Shown here piece by piece: positions 1 through 5,808 of a stretch of 5,808 bases of DNA (positions are counted from its first letter, which is position 1; each line of letters begins with the position of its first letter). The position numbers were made by a program, and so were the translations under genes. The DNA comes from Alphaproteobacteria bacterium. GTDB taxonomy: Bacteria; Pseudomonadota; Alphaproteobacteria; GCA-2731375. Below the pieces are notes generated by a model. That model was not told the DNA's origin. It made no database searches and saw only the letters and a list, made by a program, of their open reading frames with translations. The stretch covers positions 1 through 5,808 of the forward strand of contig JANQKO010000300.1 of NCBI GenBank assembly GCA_028281075.1. The letters run 5' to 3'.

Positions 1-59
1 CCATAGGATACTCGCGTTGGGTGGCCGGGTGGGGGAGCGGGCCGGTCCAGCTTCCGCGT

Positions 60-97
60 GAGCTGAAAACGCGCTCGCCGCGGGCTTCAGCTTTCCT
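60..97 (+). terminator. Candidate stem-loop terminator of an upstream gene
   Basis: AGCTGAA at 61-67 pairs perfectly with TTCAGCT at 86-92, and an inner CGCG/CGCG helix (70-73 with 79-82) closes a small loop. A pyrimidine-rich TTTCCTT follows at 93-99. The T run is interrupted, so this would be a weak intrinsic terminator. It suits the end of a plus-strand gene lying left of the window. No coding region is convincing in bases 1-59. Confidence 0.35.
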
Positions 98-214
98 TAA
101 TCGTCGGCGCCTATGTCTAGGTGTCGGGGGGTCCGCGTCGCGGCCGACGGACCACCCGGAATCCCGCGTCCGGCGGCCTTGCGGCAAGGCGAGCGGAAGC
201 AATCGAGTTCGGCG
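98..214 (+). other. Leader region upstream of the PilZ gene
   Basis: This stretch lies between the candidate terminator and the chosen PilZ start. An in-frame ATG at 113 would add 34 residues rich in Arg, Pro and Ala that do not resemble a PilZ N-terminus, so I treat it as untranslated. A 6-bp inverted repeat (GGTCCG at 130-135, CGGACC at 148-153) could form a small hairpin in the leader. I found no clear -35/-10 pair and no strong ribosome binding site. Confidence 0.3.
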
Positions 215-478
215 ATGACGACTGGCAATGGCGGAATGCCGGAACGCCGCGGCGCGGTTCGGCGGCGGCGGCTGAAAAGCGCGAAGATCATCTTCAACGA
301 CGCTTCGTCGGTGATCGACTGCCGCATCCGAGACATCTCGACCACGGGCGCCCGGCTGGAATGCGAAAGCGCCTATAGCTGTCCGAAGGAGATGGTGCTG
401 GAGGACAGCGACGGGAACAGCGTCGCCTGCGAGGTGGTCTGGGCGACGGACACCCAGCTCGGCGTGCGCTTCAAATAG
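215..478 (+). CDS. Small single-domain PilZ protein
   Basis: This encodes an 87-residue protein that is essentially one PilZ domain, the fold that commonly binds cyclic di-GMP and transmits it to motility, adhesion or envelope functions. An arginine-rich N-terminal segment (R11-R12, R16-R19) can supply the RxxxR half of the ligand-binding signature. The second half, (D/N)xSxxG, is present as D40-I-S42-T-T-G45-A-R-L. The C-terminus, CEVVWATDTQLGVRF, matches the last beta strands of small alphaproteobacterial PilZ proteins. There is no signal peptide or membrane segment, so it should be cytosolic. The start at 215 is preferred because the upstream extension from 113 is low-complexity and unlike the family. 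A start at 236 (MPERR...) is also possible and would keep the motif. Its end overlaps the convergent phnM gene by 8 bases. Both binding motifs are intact, but partner and process cannot be read from the sequence. Confidence 0.82.
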   Translation: MTTGNGGMPERRGAVRRRRLKSAKIIFNDASSVIDCRIRDISTTGARLECESAYSCPKEMVLEDSDGNSVACEVVWATDTQLGVRFK

Positions 479-1619
479 CCGCGAACAGGTCCTGGGTGAC
501 GGCCGCCGGCCGGCCCCGGACCAGCGTGCCGACGACCCGCGGCGTGTCGGCGTCGCTGTCGTCGACCACGATCAGATCCGCCCGCTTGCCGACGGCGATG
601 GCGCCGCGGTCGGCGAGACCGGCGACGGCGGCCGGATTGGCGGAGACCAGCGCCCATGCCCGGGCCAGCGGCAGCATGCCGTCCCGCGTCAGCCGGAAGG
701 CGGCGTGCAGCGGCGCCGGGTAGTAGTAGTCCGAGACCAGGACGTCGCACAGGCCGTCGGCGATCAGGTCGGTGGCCGAGACGTTGCCCAGCGAGCTGCC
801 GCCGCGCAGCACGTTGGGCGCCCCCATGATGATCGGGTTGTCGAGCTCGCGGCCGGCCGCCGCGGTCGCACGGTTGACCGGGAACTCGGCCATGCTGGCG
901 CCCAGCGCCTGATAGCGGCGGCGCCGATCGGGCGTATCGTCGTCATGCGAGCCCAGCGGCAGCCAGGCCTCGGCGGCGGCGGCGGCGATCCTGGTCAGCG
1001 TGTCCGGCACCTCGGCTTCCCGCCGGCGGGTTGCCTCCATGCGGGCGAGAAACGCCGCGACGTCGCAGCCGGCCTGGGCCGCGTAGCGTTCGATCCGGCC
1101 GGTGTCGGCGCGCATGGCCTCGAAGTCCGGCAGATGGTCGTTGAAGACCAGCATGTCGATCCGGCCGCCGGCGATCCAGCCGATCAGGGTGTCGACGTCG
1201 TCGAGCGCGAAGACCTCGTGCCGGATATGCACGCGGATATCGGCGCCACAGACATGGCGCCGGGCGTTGATGGCCGTGATCAGGGCGTCCGCCCGCGCGG
1301 CGCCGCGCAGGCCGCCCTCCCAGGACAGGCCCTGGGCGAAGAAGGCCGTGGTGATGCCGCTGGACAGCAATTGCCGGTCGGCGTCCGCCAGCGCCACCGG
1401 CAGGGGGAAGTCCACGCCCGCGCGCGGCATGATGTGCCGCTCGAAGCCGTCGCCGTGATTGTCGACGATGCCGGGCAGCACCAGGTGGCCGGCGGCATCG
1501 ATGGCCGGTCCGTCGCCGGCCGCGAATTCGGCGATGGTGCCGTCCGCGATATGGATATCGGCCGTTTCGATATTGCCATCCGGCAGCAGCACACGGCCGC
1601 CCAGCAGGTTCAGGGGCAT
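471..1619 (-). CDS. phnM: PhnM-family amidohydrolase (alpha-D-ribose 1-methylphosphonate 5-triphosphate diphosphatase type)
   Basis: This encodes 382 residues, the normal length for PhnM, a cytosolic metal-dependent amidohydrolase. In the C-P lyase pathway PhnM releases diphosphate from ribose 1-methylphosphonate 5-triphosphate. Collinear PhnM landmarks are LPGIVDNHGD (48-57), DRQLLSSGITTA (81-92), HIRHE (131-135), NDHLPD (160-165), GSHDDDTP (223-230), AEFP (244-247), MGAPNVLRGG (265-274), SDYYYPAPLHAAFR (296-309) and the C-terminal DRGAIAVGKRADLIVVD (337-353). From the fold, likely metal and catalytic residues are H55, D57, H131, H162, H225 and D297. The first motif reads HGDGFERHIMPR, whereas E. 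coli PhnM, as I remember it, has HTDN at this place, so this is a divergent subgroup whose exact substrate is uncertain. The gene is monocistronic in view: PilZ converges on it and the sugar importer diverges from it. No phnG-L gene is visible. The ATG has only a weak GGA ahead of it. Family assignment is firm, substrate is inferred. Confidence 0.88.
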   Translation of the reverse strand: MPLNLLGGRVLLPDGNIETADIHIADGTIAEFAAGDGPAIDAAGHLVLPGIVDNHGDGFERHIMPRAGVDFPLPVALADADRQLLSSGITTAFFAQGLSWEGGLRGAARADALITAINARRHVCGADIRVHIRHEVFALDDVDTLIGWIAGGRIDMLVFNDHLPDFEAMRADTGRIERYAAQAGCDVAAFLARMEATRRREAEVPDTLTRIAAAAAEAWLPLGSHDDDTPDRRRRYQALGASMAEFPVNRATAAAGRELDNPIIMGAPNVLRGGSSLGNVSATDLIADGLCDVLVSDYYYPAPLHAAFRLTRDGMLPLARAWALVSANPAAVAGLADRGAIAVGKRADLIVVDDSDADTPRVVGTLVRGRPAAVTQDLFAAI

Positions 1620-1684
1620 GTCGGAATCCGGTCTCTCGAGCGTGTGTGGCGGTGAGTCGGTGGGGCGCGCAGCATCGTCGCCAT

Positions 1685-1713
1685 ATGTGACGAATTTCGG
1701 ACGTTTTTGCCAA
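1685..1713 (-). promoter_or_regulatory. Candidate sigma-70-type promoter for phnM
   Basis: Read on the minus strand, TTGGCA (complement of 1708-1713) matches five of six bases of the -35 consensus. TCACAT (complement of 1685-1690) lies after a 17-base spacer as a weak -10. Transcription would begin near 1678, giving a leader of about 60 bases before the phnM ATG at 1619. The palindrome CGAATTTCG (1691-1699) sits inside the spacer, where a bound protein could block polymerase. The -10 matches only three of six positions. Confidence 0.3.
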
Positions 1714-1795
1714 AATTACATTGCGATCGCGTGACGGGCGTGTCCGGGCCGGCAGGCCAAGTCTTTACCCCGACGGCGAGAGGCGGCATGCTGTT

Positions 1796-1840
1796 ATGAC
1801 AAACGAAGAAATGCGTGGTCTCGAAACCGCTGGTTGGTAA
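1796..1840 (+). CDS. Possible 14-residue leader peptide
   Basis: An ATG at 1796 opens a short frame, MTNEEMRGLETAGW, ending in TAA at 1838-1840, directly before the ribosome binding site of the binding-protein gene. An even shorter frame (ATG CTG TTA TGA, 1788-1799) overlaps its start by ATGA. Stopping right at the downstream ribosome binding site is the geometry expected of translational coupling. The peptide has no run of one amino acid that would indicate classical attenuation, and frames this short occur by chance. Confidence 0.18.
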   Translation: MTNEEMRGLETAGW

Positions 1841-1846
1841 GGGAGG
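1841..1846 (+). promoter_or_regulatory. Strong ribosome binding site fixing a TTG start
   Basis: GGGAGG lies five bases before the TTG at 1852. The encoded protein from that TTG begins with a basic residue followed by a hydrophobic core, as a signal peptide should. A TTG at 1834 in the same frame precedes this site rather than following it, so it is unlikely to be used. Confidence 0.75.
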
Positions 1847-1851
1847 TTGTC

Positions 1852-2787
1852 TTGAAACAGCTTAGACTGCTCGCGGCCGTCTGTCTGGCACTGGCCGCCC
1901 TGGCCATCGGTCCCGCCCTGGCCCAGGAAATCCGTATCGTCGTGGTCAGCCACGGCCAGGCATCCGATCCGTTCTGGTCGGTGGTGAAGAACGGCGTCGA
2001 CGACGCCAAGAAGGACATGGGCGTCAGCGTCGAGTATCTGGCGCCCGACACCTTCGACATGGTGCGCATGGCGCAGATGATCGACACCGCCGTCGCCTCC
2101 AACCCGGACGGCCTGGTGGTATCGATCCCGGACGCCGACGCGCTGGGCGAGTCGATCCGCGCCGCCGTCGCCTCCGGCATTCCGGTCGTGTCGATGAATT
2201 CCGGCAGCGATGTGCGCAAGTCGCTGGGCGTGCAGGTGCATGTCGGCCAGACCGAGTTCGAGGCCGGCGTCGGCGGCGGCGAGCGCATGGCCGCGTCGGG
2301 CGTGACCAAGGCGATCTGCGTCAATCAGGAAGTCGGCAACGTGGCGCTGGACCTGCGCTGCGAGGGCTTCGCCAAGGGCCTGGGCGGCGAGGTCGAGGTG
2401 GTGGCGGTGTCCATGGACCCGACCGAGATCCGCAGCGCCGTGTCGTCGCACCTGATCCGCAATCCCGACACGCAGGCGATTCTGACGCTGGGGCCGTCGG
2501 CGGCCGAGCCGGCGCTGGCGGCGCTGGAGGAGGAAGGGCTGATCGGCCGGGTCAAGCTCGGCACTTTCGACCTCTCGCCGACCGTGCTGCGGGCGCTGGC
2601 CGACAAGAAGATGGCCTTCGCCATCGATCAGCAGCAGTACCTGCAGGGCTATATGCCGGTCGTCATCCTGACGCTGCACGAGAAATACGGCCTGATGCCG
2701 GGCGCCGACGTGCTGACCGGACCCGGTTTCGTGACGCCCGAGAACGCGGCCCAGGTCATCGACCTGAGCGCCAAGGGCATCCGCTAG
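1852..2787 (+). CDS. Sugar ABC importer, periplasmic substrate-binding protein (RbsB-like, CUT2)
   Basis: This encodes 311 residues from a TTG start. Residues 1-24 form a signal peptide (K2, R5, hydrophobic core, ALA before the likely cut at A24/Q25), so the protein acts in the periplasm and hands ligand to the permease. The mature part is a two-lobed periplasmic binding protein of the Peripla_BP_4/ribose-binding group: IRIVVVSHGQASDPFW (27-42), the N-lobe strand PDGLVVSIPDADAL (85-98), GIPVVSMNSGSD (109-120), the hinge-side CVNQEVGNVALDLRCEGF (156-173), and AIDQQQYLQGYMPV (257-270) near the C-terminus. D240 and Q260/Q261 are where the ribose-binding protein has its ligand-contacting Asp and Gln, and R169 may contact ligand too; this is inferred by position. 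It is the first gene of the importer operon, followed after 73 bases by the permease with a hairpin between them. Substrate cannot be named: pentose, hexose, inositol or nucleoside-like ligands are all compatible with the family. Confidence 0.92.
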   Translation: MKQLRLLAAVCLALAALAIGPALAQEIRIVVVSHGQASDPFWSVVKNGVDDAKKDMGVSVEYLAPDTFDMVRMAQMIDTAVASNPDGLVVSIPDADALGESIRAAVASGIPVVSMNSGSDVRKSLGVQVHVGQTEFEAGVGGGERMAASGVTKAICVNQEVGNVALDLRCEGFAKGLGGEVEVVAVSMDPTEIRSAVSSHLIRNPDTQAILTLGPSAAEPALAALEEEGLIGRVKLGTFDLSPTVLRALADKKMAFAIDQQQYLQGYMPVVILTLHEKYGLMPGADVLTGPGFVTPENAAQVIDLSAKGIR

Positions 2788-2788
2788 C

Positions 2789-2833
2789 CGCGACCGCGGC
2801 GGGACGGCGCGGGTCGCCGCGGTCGCGCGTTTT
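2789..2833 (+). terminator. 13-bp perfect hairpin with short T run between binding-protein and permease genes
   Basis: CGCGACCGCGGCG at 2789-2801 is exactly complementary to CGCCGCGGTCGCG at 2815-2827, leaving a 13-base loop. TTTT follows at 2830-2833. It begins one base after the TAG of the binding-protein gene. The stem is very stable but the T run is short, so partial termination or 3'-end protection of the upstream message is likelier than full termination. Either would give more binding protein than membrane components, as is usual for such importers. Confidence 0.72.
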
Positions 2834-2860
2834 GGGGACGGGACACTCGGGGGCGATAAG

Positions 2861-3975
2861 GTGACGGATCGAACCGCGAATGCCGCCGCGCAGGCCGACG
2901 AACGGCTGCGCGAAACCTCGCTGGCCAAGAAGCTGCTGGCGCGGCCGGAACTGGGCGCCGTGGCCGGCGCGGTGCTGGTCTATCTGTTCTTCGGCATCGT
3001 CGCCGGCGACAGCGGCATGTTCAGCGCCCGCGGCATCATGAACTTCCTCGAGGTCTCGGCCCTGCTGGGCATTCTCGCCGTGGCGGTGGCGCTGCTGATG
3101 ATCGGCGGCGAGTTCGACCTGTCCGTCGGCTCGATGATCGGCGCCGCCGGCGTGGTGATCGCCATTCCCGCCGCGACCTGGGGCTGGCCGCTCTGGCTCT
3201 GCATCCCCATGGCCTTCGGCGTCGCCGTCTTCGTCGGCTACTTCAACGGCCTGATCACGGTGCGCACGGGCCTGCCGTCGTTCATCGTCACGCTGGCCGG
3301 CCTGTTCATCCTGCGCGGCCTGACCATCGGCTTCACCCGGCTGATCACCGGCCGGACCCAGGTTTCGGGCCTGAAGCAGATCGCCGAGGACGACTGGCTG
3401 GCGGGGCTGTTTTCCGGCGATGTCGGCCATGGCCTGTTCGTCTGGCTGGCCGAGGCCGGCCTGCTCGCCCAGCGCGCCGACGGGGCGCCCGTGGTGCCCG
3501 GCATTCCGGTCTCGGTGATCTGGTGGCTGGGCTTCGGCGCGGTCGCCACCTGGGTCCTGCTGCGCACCCGCTTCGGCAACTGGATCTTCGCCTGCGGCGG
3601 CGACAAGACGGCGGCCCGCAATGTCGGCGTGCCGGTCGACCGGGTGAAGATTATCCTGTTCATGACCACGGCCTGCGCCGCGACGCTGGTGGCGACGATC
3701 CAGGTGCTGGACGCCGGCTCGGCCGACACCAACCGCGGCCTGCTGAAGGAGTTCGAGGCGATCATCGCCGCCGTGATCGGTGGCTGCCTGCTGACCGGCG
3801 GCTATGGCTCGGCGATCGGGGCCATGTTCGGCGCGCTGATCTTCGGCACCGTGCAGGTCGGCATCTTCTTCACCGGCGTGAACACCGACTGGTTCAAGGT
3901 CTTCCTGGGCGTGATGCTGCTGATCGCGGTGATCTTCAACAACTTCATCCGCCGCCGCGTGACGGAGGCCCGCTG

Positions 3976-3976
<1 letters not shown>
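2861..3976 (+). CDS. Sugar ABC importer, permease subunit (RbsC-like, CUT2)
   Basis: This encodes 371 residues from GTG, an inner-membrane permease of the BPD_transp_2 family that forms the translocation channel, probably as a homodimer. Hydrophobic segments lie near residues 32-47, 64-81, 92-105, 110-128, 139-155, 216-234, 262-281, 298-334 and 343-361, after a charged cytosolic N-terminus of about 30 residues. Family landmarks are GGEFDLSVGSMIGA (82-95), GLPSFIVTLAGLFILRG (137-153), FGNWIFACGGDKTAARNVGV (238-257), whose AARNVGV is the usual cytosolic loop contacting the ATPase, and EFEAIIAAVIGG (297-308). Between about 160 and 215 there is a long polar stretch, which accounts for most of the extra length over E. 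coli RbsC (about 320 residues). The start lacks a textbook ribosome binding site; a G-rich run at 2848-2853 is the nearest candidate. The stop overlaps the ATPase start by one base, indicating coupled translation. Confidence 0.92.
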
Positions 3977-4770
<794 letters not shown>

Positions 4771-4804
4771 CAGCGGCGCCGGCGGCGGCCCGGTCGGGCA
4801 TTGT

Positions 4805-4866
4805 CCAGGCCCGCGGCCGGCCGGCGGTCGGCTGGCGCGCACTCGCCGGTCCGGCCGCGGGTCTGG
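4805..4866 (+). other. Long GC-rich stem-loop after the importer operon
   Basis: CCAGGCCCGCGGCCGG (4805-4820) pairs with CCGGCCGCGGGTCTGG (4851-4866) over 16 bp, with one G-U. With T4850 bulged the helix continues about seven more pairs (4821-4827 with 4843-4849). It starts 34 bases past the ATPase stop. No T run follows, so it is probably a 3'-end stabilising structure rather than a terminator by itself. Confidence 0.6.
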
Positions 4867-4880
4867 TGATCCCTCCCTAT

Positions 4881-4902
4881 CCACCAAGCCCTCGATTGGT
4901 GG
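4881..4902 (+). other. Small inverted repeat
   Basis: CCACCAA (4881-4887) and TTGGTGG (4896-4902) are exact complements around an 8-base loop. No T run follows. It is the middle one of three consecutive stem-loops in this intergenic region and could be a protein-binding site or part of a compound terminator. Confidence 0.4.
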
Positions 4903-4906
4903 CCGT

Positions 4907-4956
4907 AATGGCGCCAGTCTCCGCGTCGCGGCGGGCGCGAGACCAGCGCTATTTTT
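4907..4956 (+). terminator. Intrinsic terminator of the importer operon
   Basis: Helix segments stack as follows: AATG with TATT (4907-4910/4950-4953, one G-U), GCGC with GCGC (4911-4914/4946-4949), a CA/CA internal loop, GTCTC with GAGAC (4917-4921/4939-4943), one bulged C, and GCG with CGC (4923-4925/4936-4938). TTTTT lies at 4952-4956. A second run of six T occurs at 4963-4968. The T side faces the plus strand, so it would end the importer transcript about 180 bases after the ATPase stop, before the converging gene. Confidence 0.65.
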
Positions 4957-4985
4957 GTGGCAATTTTTTCCTGAATGGGTCCGGA

Positions 4986-5808
4986 TCAGTTAACGGCGGG
5001 CCGGCGCCAGGCGACCCAGGCGGTGCGCCAGACATGCCAGGCCATGGTGGCGCCCTGCCAGGCGACGACGGCAAGGAAGCCGGTCTCGGGCGCGCCGGCG
5101 GCGAGGCCGGCGGTGAAGATCAGCAGGTTGATGTTGCGGCGGGCGATGATGCTGCGCACGGCGCCGTCGAGCGCGGTCATGGCATGCAGGCCGCGGCCGA
5201 AATGCCACTTCGCCACCATCAGCGCCAGCCGGTCGCCGACATAGAACGCGGTCAGCCACCAGCCCGCCAGCATCAGTGTCGAACCGGGATCGCCGGCCGC
5301 GAGGCCCCAGGCCCAGGCGAGATACCAGAACGGCGGGTGCACGATGTCGAGGCCGTGGTCGAGCACGTCGCCGAGCCGGGAGTCGGTCAGCGTCAGCCGC
5401 GCCACCTTGCCGTCGACGCTGTCCAGCACGCTCATGGCGTAGGCCAGCGCCAGGCCCGGCCAGAACTGGCCCATGGCGAACAGCGGCACCGCCGCCACGG
5501 TCAGCAGGATACTGAGGATCGTGACCCAGTTCGGGTGGACGCGGAAGCCCGTGCAGAACCGGACCAGCGGCCAGACCAGCGGCGGATAGACCCAGCGGGT
5601 CAGCAGGTCCGTCGAGCCCTTGTAGTTCGACCAGAACAGCCAGCGCTCGCGCGCTGCGCGGCTTGCCGCGTCGGGCACGGCGACGACGTAGAAGTCGAGA
5701 TGCCGGCGCAGCTTGGTGACGAAGCCGGGAAACGCGTCCGGCGTCAGCGCCGCCGCCGCGCCGTCGGCCAGCAGGCGGTCGGCGAGGCCGGCGACGCGGT
5801 CGATGCCG
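4986..5808 (-). CDS. CDP-alcohol phosphatidyltransferase, 5' end outside the window
   Basis: This is an open frame with 273 visible residues that continues past the right edge. Such integral inner-membrane enzymes move a phospho-alcohol from a CDP-alcohol to an acceptor alcohol in phospholipid or phospho-inositol synthesis. The full signature DxxDGxxAR-x8-GxxxDxxxD is present as DSVDGKVAR, then G, D and D, with codons from 5423 down to 5346. Several hydrophobic segments flank it. Ahead of the catalytic domain lies NYKGSTDLLTRW. A GTG at 5678 would give a typical 230-residue enzyme. However, no purine-rich site precedes it, and 43 more sensible codons without a stop reach the window edge, including DAFPGFVTKLRRHLDFY. 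The real protein is therefore probably longer, perhaps with an N-terminal nucleotidyltransferase as in the bifunctional inositol-phosphate enzymes; that part is inference. It ends in TGA at 4986, converging on the importer operon. Substrates are unknown. Confidence 0.85.
   Translation of the reverse strand, partial: GIDRVAGLADRLLADGAAAALTPDAFPGFVTKLRRHLDFYVVAVPDAASRAARERWLFWSNYKGSTDLLTRWVYPPLVWPLVRFCTGFRVHPNWVTILSILLTVAAVPLFAMGQFWPGLALAYAMSVLDSVDGKVARLTLTDSRLGDVLDHGLDIVHPPFWYLAWAWGLAAGDPGSTLMLAGWWLTAFYVGDRLALMVAKWHFGRGLHAMTALDGAVRSIIARRNINLLIFTAGLAAGAPETGFLAVVAWQGATMAWHVWRTAWVAWRRPAVN

Larger units (their letters stand above)
1620..1851. promoter_or_regulatory. Divergent regulatory region between phnM and the importer operon
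   Basis: These 232 bases separate divergent genes and must carry promoters for both. The stretch from about 1682 to 1725 is conspicuously AT-rich compared with its surroundings. It contains the odd palindrome CGAATTTCG (1691-1699), TTTTTGCCAAAA (1704-1715, TTTT/AAAA arms) and the 8-bp palindrome GCGATCGC (1723-1730), all possible repressor or activator sites. I found no convincing -35/-10 pair on the plus strand for the importer. No regulator gene lies in the window, so the controlling protein is unknown. Confidence 0.55.

Overview
The window is GC-rich throughout (clearly above 60% by eye, with codons mostly ending in G or C). Gene content and protein style resemble an alphaproteobacterium, possibly a Rhodospirillales-type one. 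That placement is inference from codon use and family resemblance, not from a marker gene. It looks like ordinary chromosome: no insertion sequence, integrase, tRNA, rRNA or CRISPR repeat is visible.

Layout, left to right. Bases 1-214 hold a stem-loop that may be the terminator of a gene off the left edge, then the leader of a small plus-strand PilZ-domain gene (215-478). Its 3' end overlaps by 8 bases the 3' end of a minus-strand amidohydrolase gene of the PhnM family (471-1619). A 232-base divergent region follows (1620-1851), with a local AT-rich patch, a short palindrome and a candidate promoter for phnM. Rightward from it runs a three-gene operon for a CUT2 (ribose/xylose/fructose-type) sugar ABC importer: periplasmic binding protein (1852-2787, TTG start behind a strong ribosome binding site), permease (2861-3976) and single-domain ATPase (3976-4770, one base of overlap). 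A 13-bp perfect hairpin lies between the binding-protein and permease genes. The operon ends in a 215-base region with three consecutive stem-loops, the last followed by a T run. Converging from the right is a minus-strand CDP-alcohol phosphatidyltransferase (4986-5808) whose 5' end lies outside the window.

How the genes may work together. The importer is complete: binding protein, membrane subunit and ATPase, the last presumably acting as a homodimer. The PhnM-type enzyme shares a divergent promoter region with it, which suggests, but does not prove, co-regulation and a common substrate theme. PhnM of the C-P lyase pathway cleaves alpha-D-ribose 1-methylphosphonate 5-triphosphate to the 5-phosphate and diphosphate, so a phosphonate- or ribose-related compound is one possibility. 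No other C-P lyase gene is in view, and this PhnM is transcribed alone. The PilZ gene (cyclic-di-GMP-type signalling) and the phosphatidyltransferase (phospholipid or phospho-polyol synthesis) are oriented separately and need not belong to the same pathway. The most noteworthy items are the orphan PhnM paired with a sugar importer, the structured RNA between and after the transporter genes, and the N-terminal extension on the phosphatidyltransferase.
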